A program made the position numbers and the translations under genes. Shown here in pieces: positions 44,754 to 50,369 of a stretch of DNA of 50,369 nt (position 1 is its first letter; every line of letters starts with the position of its first letter). This stretch comes from Bacillus salipaludis. GTDB lineage: Bacteria > Bacillota > Bacilli > Bacillales_B > DSM-18226. Under the pieces are notes generated by a model. That model did not search any database. It saw only the letters and a list, made by a program, of their open reading frames with translations, and was not told the DNA's origin. The stretch spans positions 1 through 50,369 of the forward strand of contig NZ_SMYO01000023.1 of the NCBI RefSeq assembly GCF_004358205.1, in the 5' to 3' direction.

Positions 44754-44841
44754 AAATGAAAAGATAATAGAATGAAATAAAGTAAGTATGAAATACGGAA
44801 AAATGATAATGTTAAAAATAATAAATGTCAGAAAAACCATG

Positions 44842-44877
44842 AAAAAACACCTTCACAAATGAGTGAAGGTGTTTTTT
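44842..44877. terminator. Bidirectional terminator between hydrolase and glycosidase genes
   Basis: ACACCTTCAC and GTGAAGGTGT with flanking A-run and T-run. It serves convergent genes; an exact relative stands at 35524-35551. Confidence 0.9.
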
Positions 44878-44880
44878 CAT

Positions 44881-45915
44881 TTAATGCGGAATCACAATCC
44901 ATGCATTGGGTAAATAACGCATGCCTACAGAAGTCTGGGTAGCTGGTTTTAGCTGAAGTACTCCATCCTTGATCATCGTAGTGGATCCTCCGCCATCCAT
45001 GGCAACCGCGTTGGTAACGTGGTATTTCTCAAATAAATGAACGATATCAGACATGGTGGCACCCCGATGAGTTTTATCCCAATAATAACGGCCATCTGTG
45101 ATAATCATGACGATGCTTCCGTTTTTTGCTTGACCAATGGCCGTCCGTGGTGCCCATCCCCAGGCATCATCAATGTTTGATGTTACTTGGTTTTGACCGT
45201 TGACAATCAATTGCGGACCAAAGCTTACCGCATCACGAACTCCCAAATTCTCTAGTTGGTTTACGGAATAACTTCCTGTGATAAACTCGCCATTTTTTAA
45301 AATTGCACCTACAAGCTGAGGCACTTTGTAGCCATGTGGAGAATTTATAACCTTACCATTGATGATAACGATCCCTTTTGGCTGGGCCCCGGAACCATTT
45401 CCTTTTGGATCATAAAATCCCCCGCCATTAATCCCTGCAACTCCATTATTTTCTTTAATCAAATCAGATAATGGCTGTCCTTTGGTAGAATACTTCGTTC
45501 CTACAAGGTGAACGGTTGTGGGATCAGGAACCACCATAACTTTTGCTGTGAAATTAGCTGTATTAATCGTGTCCACGTTAACCGATTCCTTCTTGCCAGT
45601 GGATTCCTTTTTATCTTTCGTTACTACAGGAGTAACTGACGATTGCTTAATCGGAGGGTGTAACATGGCTTGATACAATTCTTTTATTTCCGACTGTGGA
45701 AGCAAAAAACTCAAGTATTTCACATACTGAGGATGCTGTGATGAAAGGACAGTCCCAACGGTCATTCTTCGAAGTTGGTGTCCTTTATTTGTCCCATATA
45801 AAAATTCGCTACCGCTTAAGAAGAGTAGCAAAATCAAAATGACAATAATACGCCAAACTGTTAATTTGAGTGGATGGCGTGGAATATAGTTTCTTTTAGT
45901 CGTACTGAGTTCCAT
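44881..45915 (-). CDS. Phosphodiester glycosidase (NAGPA domain) protein, membrane anchored
   Basis: A 344-residue protein with an N-terminal signal anchor (about 18-40) and an external NAGPA (N-acetylglucosamine-1-phosphodiester alpha-N-acetylglucosaminidase-like) domain about 125-344. GVAGINGGGFYDPKG and GIVIINGK are typical, as is VTNAVAMDGGGSTTMIKDG near the end. Such Bacillus proteins act at the cell surface on teichoic acid or exopolysaccharide. AGAGGTGAAATGGT before the ATG supports the start. Only its 3' end is duplicated at 35559-35636. Monocistronic. Confidence 0.9.
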   Translation of the reverse strand: MELSTTKRNYIPRHPLKLTVWRIIVILILLLFLSGSEFLYGTNKGHQLRRMTVGTVLSSQHPQYVKYLSFLLPQSEIKELYQAMLHPPIKQSSVTPVVTKDKKESTGKKESVNVDTINTANFTAKVMVVPDPTTVHLVGTKYSTKGQPLSDLIKENNGVAGINGGGFYDPKGNGSGAQPKGIVIINGKVINSPHGYKVPQLVGAILKNGEFITGSYSVNQLENLGVRDAVSFGPQLIVNGQNQVTSNIDDAWGWAPRTAIGQAKNGSIVMIITDGRYYWDKTHRGATMSDIVHLFEKYHVTNAVAMDGGGSTTMIKDGVLQLKPATQTSVGMRYLPNAWIVIPH

Positions 45916-46251
45916 ACCATTTCACCTCTTATAAATATTTTTCCGAACGAATTCGGGTGGGGAATTTGAAAACTTTAGATTAATGTGTTGAACTGTTAAA
46001 ATAACGTTCTCCATTATACGTTATACAGCTAATTGTTTTAAGTCCCATTTCATTTCCTTAAAAGGTATTATTTTACTGATCCTAGAGGAGCTACTTCGGG
46101 GCTGTCTGAAGCAACACGGATTCGGACACGATGGCTCTTGGCATCACCTTAAAAGTATTACTTATTGTGCTATTGTGGCAGAATAGCGAAATAAACAAGG
46201 AGAAATACTAAATTTAATAATTCATTTTGGAAAAGAAGGGGGGAAATTCAT
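45916..46251. other. Gap with no recognised gene
   Basis: About 336 bases between divergent genes. The part at 46080-46150 is GC-richer and open on the plus strand without a start. Probably promoter regions plus decayed DNA. Confidence 0.4.
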
Positions 46252-46725
46252 ATGTCATTGAAAAAACATTGGTTACTTAATATCGTACTGATATTACTCT
46301 CCTGGCTTACAATACCTTTATTAGGATGGCGGACTATAAAGAGATTTTTACCAGCCTCAATCCTTGCTGTTCTAATATGTAGTTTGGATGCTCAAATTGG
46401 AAAAAAACGCAGATGGTGGTCTTTTTATAATAAACCACAGTCCTTTTTTCAAAATGAATTTCCTTTTCTCATTGGCCCAATGCTGGCGATGGCTTTATGG
46501 ACATTAAAATGGGGATACGGAAATTTTAAAAAGTTTATTATGTTAAACGTTATTGGCGAAGCAATTTTTGTATCTCCAATAACAAGGTTGTTCACAAAAT
46601 TAAAACTATATAAATTAGTTCAATTTAACGAATTTCAATTCTTTCTATATTTCTTTTACAAGGCTTTTTGTTTATATGGATTTCAATATCTTTTTGAAAA
46701 ATACAAGAAAACTAATGATTATTAA
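46252..46725 (+). CDS. Hypothetical membrane protein (157 aa)
   Basis: A 157-residue protein with a basic N-terminus (MSLKKH) and about four hydrophobic helices (about 8-24, 28-44, 67-85, 100-117) plus an aromatic C-terminal part (FNEFQFFLYFFYKAFCLYGF). Its general pattern of short aromatic helices and a conserved acidic residue resembles the protein at 14078, without certain homology. GGGGGGAAATTC before the ATG gives a good ribosome site. Function unknown. Confidence 0.65.
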   Translation: MSLKKHWLLNIVLILLSWLTIPLLGWRTIKRFLPASILAVLICSLDAQIGKKRRWWSFYNKPQSFFQNEFPFLIGPMLAMALWTLKWGYGNFKKFIMLNVIGEAIFVSPITRLFTKLKLYKLVQFNEFQFFLYFFYKAFCLYGFQYLFEKYKKTNDY

Positions 46726-47099
46726 AGCAGCGAGGTGCGACTCTTCAATGAAGGTTGCCTTTTTTTATTCCAAAAGGGGAATTATGGAATTTTGTACTTA
46801 AATTCCCCAAACTGGATTAAAAAAATCAAGCAAGATACCAAGATGATAGGTATGGATTATGGGGTTGAAATATCCTTCTATATATATACAATTCAAAAAC
46901 CGCTAAAAATTAGCGGTCCTATTAACTATTAGCTATTAAGTGGTAAAGTAAAAAAAATCCATCCTTTGAGACTTTTAGTTCTCCTTAAAGGATGGATTTT
47001 TTACCCGTACTAAGACCTTAGGGAAACAAAGTAATCATAGTTTGAATGTAATTACTTTTATTATTTAGTTATTTAAGAAACTTTGTCTAGTCGTTTCGT
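46726..47099. other. Gap with repeat module and hairpins
   Basis: Contains an intergenic-repeat-like part (46727-46770, CTTCAATGAAGGTTGCC and T-run), a perfect 7-bp hairpin ACCGCTA/TAGCGGT (46899-46917) and a strong terminator. No gene recognised. Confidence 0.45.
46951..47002. terminator. Strong bidirectional terminator
   Basis: AAAAAATCCATCCTTT and AAAGGATGGATTTTTT pair perfectly over a 19-base loop. It separates the 46252 gene from the convergent EamA relic. Confidence 0.9.
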
Positions 47100-47627
47100 C
47101 TATAGGGCTTCATCCATAACATTTGATTCAATTTTGTTACTTTTACTATTTACAAACCATATTCCTACCAGTACGAGAAAAATCCCTGCTAACGTTACTA
47201 TTTTTAAGGCTTCATGCAAAAATATACATCCGGACAGAACTCCTACGACAGGCACAAGTAATAAAGAAATGGATGCTTTGCTTGCTTCTGTACGGCTTAA
47301 AATATGATTCCACATCACAAACGCTAGGGCTGAGGCAACAATCCCCGCAAACAGAATATAAACGACCGGCATGAATCCCCAATGCGATTCACCGTGTTCA
47401 AATGAAAGAAAATAGACCAATAAGCCCATCGCCCCAATCGTCATTTGCCAAGTGGTATATTGAATACTATTACAATGCTTTAATTTCAGTTTGAACAGCA
47501 AGTTTGCTACAGCCCAAGAAATAGCGGAGCTTAATGCCAGTAACATAGCCCAGAGGGATCCTCCTAAATGGATATTCATAGCGAGAAATAAGCCAACTAT
47601 CCCTAGAACAATTCCAAACGTCTTTCA
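47100..47627 (-). pseudogene. EamA/DMT transporter, 5'-truncated
   Basis: About 170 codons of the C-terminal half of a drug/metabolite-type transporter. The open frame begins after a TGA near 47629 with KTFGIVLGIVGLFLAMNIHL, then SAISWAVANLLFKL (start of the second EamA repeat), YILFAGIVASALAFVMWNHI and EASKASISLLLVPVVG, the canonical closing motif. The N-terminal EamA repeat is missing, except for an inverted fragment at 47625. An internal ATG at 47579 would give 159 residues without a proper N-terminus and there is no ribosome site. Remnant of a LysR-EamA divergent pair. Confidence 0.85.
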
Positions 47628-47705
47628 GTTCTGACCTATAGTATGCCGCTATTTTTATCGATTATGGCTCATAAGTGGATTCCTGAAGAACAGTTGACGG
47701 CAAAT
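47625..47705 (+). pseudogene. Inverted fragment of the EamA N-terminal repeat
   Basis: On the plus strand, opposite to the adjacent EamA relic, the bases read SVLTYSMPLFLSIMAHKW then IPEEQLTA. This is the end of the first EamA repeat, which should directly precede the KTFGIVLG segment. It ends abruptly in unrelated sequence. It implies a short inversion or rearrangement during decay. Confidence 0.65.
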
Positions 47706-47757
47706 ATAAATATCGTAGTTTTAAGTCGAAAAACGACTTAATTAGGAGGGGAATAGT

Positions 47758-48099
47758 TTGGAACTACGTCAGATTGAATATTTCACGGTAGTGGCTGAAG
47801 AGTTGCATTTTGGTCGAGCGGCAATGCGCTTACAAATGACACAACCACCTTTAAGTCAACAAATTTTGGAACTTGAGAGGGAACTAGGAGTGAAGCTGTT
47901 TGAAAGATCAATGCGGCATGTAGAGCTGACAAACGCTGGAAGGGTTTACTTGAAAGAAGTTCGCCAAGTACTTACCCTATTAGAGCGAGCAAAGATTGCT
48001 GCTCAAAGGGCACAGATGGGAATCCTTGATCGGTTAGTGATTGGATTTGTCAGATCTGCCACATTCGATTTCGAACAGAAATTTTGTGAAAATGATTGA
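47758..48099 (+). pseudogene. LysR-family regulator, 3'-truncated
   Basis: A 113-codon frame starting TTG after AGGAGGGGAATAG. It begins MELRQIEYFTVVAEELHFGRA with AAMRLQMTQPPLSQQI, the perfect LysR winged helix-turn-helix (about 1-60), then the linker helix, and reaches the first strand of the effector domain (LDRLVIGFVRSATFD). At about codon 105 it turns into unrelated sequence and stops. Normal length is about 295. The ligand-binding domain is gone, so it cannot sense an inducer. It is divergent to the truncated EamA gene, the usual pairing for this regulator class. Confidence 0.88.
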
Positions 48100-48103
48100 T
48101 TGT

Positions 48104-48215
48104 GAAAGAATACACTTATACTAATGACTACGATACTTCAAGAAGAAGTCGCCTTTTTTCTTTTAAATAAAAAAATTGTATAAAATTATACTTAAACTCT
48201 CGCAGGTTAGTGTAA
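48104..48215. repeat. Degenerate intergenic repeat, copy E
   Basis: ACACTTATACTAATGAC, TACTTCAAGAAGAAGTCGCC with T-run, then TTGTATAAAATTATACTTAAACTCTCG. The last part restarts the opening module, so two copies may be joined in tandem here. Confidence 0.45.
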
Positions 48216-48299
48216 TAAAGATTGAATGGTAAAATTATGAGAAATGCACTACACGATGGGACTGATCAATAGTGATTTTTATAAAGGAGTTGTGAGAAG

Positions 48300-48752
48300 T
48301 TGAAATATCGTAAAGCAAATAACGAGGATATTGATCTATTGGTGGAGTTAAGAAAAAAGCAATTAGTTGATGAAGGTATAGAACCTAATATAGATATTGA
48401 AAAGGAACTATATGTTTTCTTTAAAAATAAACTAAGCGATGGTACTTTAATTCAATGGCTAGTGGAAGATAAAGAAGAGATTATAGCTTGTGGTGCAGTA
48501 ATTTTTTATGAATTTCCACCTAGTTACACCAATAAGACTGGAAAAAAGGCGTATATCGCAAATATGTATACGAATGAAAATTATCGTGGGCAAGGAATCG
48601 CTACAAAGCTGTTAACGAAGTTAGTTGATGAAGTGAAGATTTCAGGCATTTCAAAAATATGGCTTGGGGCTTCAAAAATGGGGAGACCAGTGTATAAGAA
48701 GTTTGGTTTTACGGAAACGGATGAATTTCTAGAATTAAATATTATTAAATAA
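48300..48752 (+). CDS. GNAT family N-acetyltransferase
   Basis: A 150-residue acetyltransferase. KYRKANNEDIDLLVELRKKQ (about 2-21) is the first strand-helix, IQWLVEDKEEIIACGAVIFY the beta hairpin, and AYIANMYTNENYRGQGIATKLLTKLVDE (with the acetyl-CoA loop RGQGIA, about 98-103) the core. KIWLGASKMGRPVYKKFGFTETDEFLEL is the typical ending. Start is TTG, preceded by AAAGGAG at a usable spacing. Flanked on both sides by copies of the intergenic repeat. Substrate unknown. Confidence 0.9.
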   Translation: MKYRKANNEDIDLLVELRKKQLVDEGIEPNIDIEKELYVFFKNKLSDGTLIQWLVEDKEEIIACGAVIFYEFPPSYTNKTGKKAYIANMYTNENYRGQGIATKLLTKLVDEVKISGISKIWLGASKMGRPVYKKFGFTETDEFLELNIIK

Positions 48753-48905
48753 TTTGTGAAGTATAATACTCAAACGACCATATTTTAATAATACAATTTT
48801 AGACCCTGTCTAAAGTAACGGGTACGATATTCAAGAAAGAGATCGCCTGTTTTCTTTTGCACAAAAAAGATTGTGAAATGATGGACTTAAACGATCGTTA
48901 GTTGA
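48752..48905. repeat. Degenerate intergenic repeat, copy F
   Basis: Modules GTCTAAAGTAACGGG, ATTCAAGAAAGAGATCGCC, T-run, then GTGAAATGATGGACTTAAACGATCG. Order agrees with copy E. Confidence 0.45.
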
Positions 48906-48961
48906 AGGTTGGTTCAAATTATTCATAGAAAATGGAACGATGCGTTTTCCTTGAACTAAGC

Positions 48962-49013
48962 AAAAAACCTCTCTAAATTCCTGTTAATTTAGGAATTTCA
49001 CGAGAGGTTTTTT
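48962..49013 (-). terminator. Strong terminator of the Rrf2 gene
   Basis: AAAAAACCTCTC and GAGAGGTTTTTT pair perfectly with a nested AAATTCCTG/CAGGAATTT-like hairpin inside. It overlaps the stop of the Rrf2 gene. Confidence 0.9.
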
Positions 49014-49506
49014 ATATGTTGTTGCTCTTCGAAAAATATTTCTGAGTATCTTCACGTATTTGTTTGGGTAAGACACGATCAAGCTCTTTATTTAACCATG
49101 ACAGTGTTTTACTACGCAAGTAATCACGCATTTGTTCTTCTGCAGAGAGCATAACTAAATTGATGGTGCAAGAGGAGGGAGCTGAACAGCAGTTTTCTCT
49201 ATACAATAATCCATTGTCTTTAATATTTTTACATTGAAAAATAGGTTTAGGACCCTCAACTGCTTCAATTACATCCCAAAAGGAAATATCTTCTGGGGAC
49301 TTAGCTAACCTATATCCTCCCTTTACACCAGGCACAGAACTTACAATGCTTGCCCTAGATAATTTACCAAAAACTTTTGAAAGAAATGTCTCGGAAAGTC
49401 CTTGGAATTCTGCCAATTCCTTAATCCCAACACTTTCATCGGAAGGAACGTCAATTAAATAAACCAGACAATGTAAAGCATATTCAACTCCGACACTATA
49501 CTGCAT
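49012..49506 (-). CDS. Rrf2-family transcriptional regulator with cysteine cluster
   Basis: A 164-residue regulator. The winged helix (about 1-75) has YSVGVEYALHCLVYLIDVP, GIKELAEFQGLSETFLSKVF and VPGVKGGYRLAKSPEDIS, the standard Rrf2 signature. The C-terminal half carries Cys92, Cys106, Cys107 and Cys113 in a short stretch, in the region where family members bind an iron-sulfur cluster or sense thiol/nitric-oxide stress. The start is ATG after AGGTGAGTTT. It is divergent from an AhpD-like gene and two palindromes lie between, so it probably represses both. What it senses (Fe-S, thiol or NO) is undecided. Confidence 0.9.
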   Translation of the reverse strand: MQYSVGVEYALHCLVYLIDVPSDESVGIKELAEFQGLSETFLSKVFGKLSRASIVSSVPGVKGGYRLAKSPEDISFWDVIEAVEGPKPIFQCKNIKDNGLLYRENCCSAPSSCTINLVMLSAEEQMRDYLRSKTLSWLNKELDRVLPKQIREDTQKYFSKSNNI

Positions 49507-49611
49507 ATAAACTCACCTGCTTTTTATTTTAAGGGCTATCAAATTGTATCTTAGGAATATTTAGAGTATTAGTCAAATAAAAGAAGTCTCTTTTGGGTAA
49601 CTCAGATTCAT

Positions 49612-49663
49612 TTGACAAAAATAATTATAGTCTATATTATAGACAATGTTAATCGTCGATTAA
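49612..49663 (+). promoter_or_regulatory. Promoter with two palindromes between rrf2 and AhpD-like gene
   Basis: TTGACA (49612-49617), 17 bases, TATTAT (49635-49640) is a near-ideal σA promoter for the AhpD-like gene. Its -10 lies inside the palindrome GTCTATA-T-TATAGAC (49630-49644). A second palindrome TTAATCG-T-CGATTAA lies at 49649-49663. Both are perfect 7-1-7 dyads; the first is well placed for Rrf2 repression. Confidence 0.7.
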
Positions 49664-49697
49664 ATAAGTCTTTTATTTATTTAAGGAGGTAATTAAA

Positions 49698-50144
49698 TTG
49701 GAACAACGAGTTGATTATTACAATGTAGCACCAGAAGCACTTAAAATAATGATGGAAATGGAGAAGTATACGAAAACAACAGGCATAGACCGTAAACTTC
49801 GTGAACTTATAAAAATTCGGGCTTCACAAATTAACGGATGTGCATTTTGTTTGAATATGCATACAGCTGATGCTAGAAAAATGGGAGAAACGGAACAACG
49901 TTTATATTGTATTGGTGCTTGGAGAGAGTGCACATTTTATACGGATGCAGAAAAAGTAGCTCTTGAGTTGACAGAATACGTAACTTTAATCCCCACAAAA
50001 CGCGTGCCAGATGAGCTTTATCAAAGAGTACGTGAACATTTTGACGAGAGACAATATGTAGACCTTGTACTGATTATTAATCAAATCAACAGTTGGAATA
50101 GAATTTCTATTGCAATGGGGAATACAGCAACCTTGACTACTTAA
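49698..50144 (+). CDS. Carboxymuconolactone decarboxylase (AhpD-like) family protein
   Basis: A 148-residue all-helical protein of the CMD/AhpD family. VDYYNVAPEALKIMMEMEKY opens it, and LRELIKIRASQINGCAFCLNMH holds the redox motif CxxC-x3-H at Cys48, Cys51 and His55, which acts as an alkyl hydroperoxidase or disulfide reductase in relatives. The later YTDAEKVALELTEYVTLI and IINQINSWNRISIAMG are typical closing helices. Start is TTG, preceded by AAGGAGGT. Faces the Rrf2 gene and is probably repressed by it until oxidative or electrophile stress. A terminator follows. Confidence 0.92.
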   Translation: MEQRVDYYNVAPEALKIMMEMEKYTKTTGIDRKLRELIKIRASQINGCAFCLNMHTADARKMGETEQRLYCIGAWRECTFYTDAEKVALELTEYVTLIPTKRVPDELYQRVREHFDERQYVDLVLIINQINSWNRISIAMGNTATLTT

Positions 50145-50199
50145 ACAGAATGTAGAGGTTTCTTTTTCAAATAACGAGTGCACTAATACAAGAAGGGAA

Positions 50200-50222
50200 G
50201 GTTGCTGTGGCAGCCTTTTTTT
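50200..50222 (+). terminator. Terminator of the AhpD-like gene
   Basis: GGTTGC and GCAGCC pair (one G-U) over a 4-base loop and are followed by seven T. The hairpin is part of a further copy of the intergenic repeat (about 50165-50235). Confidence 0.8.
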
Positions 50223-50369
50223 ATTGAACTGATATGAACGAAACTGTCAACCCACCACACCCAAATGTTTTTATTTAGCGTTTTATTCAGTATGAATAGA
50301 GTTATTCCTTGTTCAACTTATAGACCAAATATCCTTTCGGATCTAGCTTGTCAAGGGCGCACTTTCCCT

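Noticed and set aside
46735..46932. Plus-strand 65-codon frame
   Set aside because: Starts inside a repeat module and passes through a hairpin; no ribosome site.

Overview
The window is low-GC DNA from a spore-forming Bacillaceae bacterium. The evidence is a three-gene GerA/GerC/GerB spore germinant receptor, a Spo0E-type sporulation phosphatase, HelD, RibT and YfiT, strong AGGAGG-type ribosome binding sites, and frequent TTG and GTG starts. The species cannot be fixed from sequence alone; a Neobacillus or Bacillus sensu lato relative is the best guess. There are no rRNA or tRNA genes, no CRISPR array and no intact mobile element. The only mobile DNA is the 3' end of an IS3-family (IS150-like) transposase at the left edge.

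Layout. 0-6.3 kb: IS remnant, a DUF3231 protein, DinB, VOC and MOSC enzymes, a charged membrane protein, a DUF5995 protein and a Spo0E-like peptide. 6.4-10.7 kb: two carbon transporters facing away from each other, an alanine/glycine:cation symporter (minus strand) and CstA with its small partner YbdD (plus strand). 10.77-12.28 kb: the most striking object in the window, a non-coding tandem array of 29 units with a period of 52 bp, starting just after ybdD. Each unit can fold into an imperfect hairpin. 12.4-20.6 kb: a loose accessory region of short genes (alpha/beta hydrolase, lipoprotein, Nudix, RibD-C reductase, GNAT, YfiT) with at least three decayed genes and several copies of a degenerate intergenic repeat. 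20.8-29.3 kb: helD, the ger operon and a large alkyl sulfatase. 29.6-35.5 kb: a stand-alone ribT, a frameshifted GH18 lipoprotein, a Ktr-type K+ channel subunit, a double VOC protein and a second DUF3231 protein. 37-42 kb: PaiB-like and B3/B4-domain proteins, a tRNA-dihydrouridine synthase and two membrane-associated proteins. 42.3-44.8 kb: a TetR regulator followed by two alpha/beta hydrolases. 44.9-50.2 kb: a NAGPA-type phosphodiester glycosidase, a decayed LysR/EamA divergent pair, a GNAT, and an Rrf2 repressor facing an AhpD-like gene across two palindromes.

Gene cooperation. CstA and YbdD overlap and form one uptake unit. GerA-GerC-GerB form one receptor operon. PaiB-like and B3/B4 proteins are closely spaced, as are the K+ channel and VOC genes. 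Rrf2 probably controls itself and the AhpD-like peroxidase-family gene. TetR probably controls itself and perhaps the two hydrolases after it.

Decay is a theme. A frameshift in the GH18 gene, a frameshift in a 66-codon gene at 16.26 kb, a nonsense codon in a gene at 19.34 kb, a 5'-truncated EamA with an inverted fragment, a 3'-truncated LysR, and a 3'-end relic of the NAGPA gene at 35.5 kb can all be read directly. Single-base lesions could also be assembly errors and should be checked against reads.
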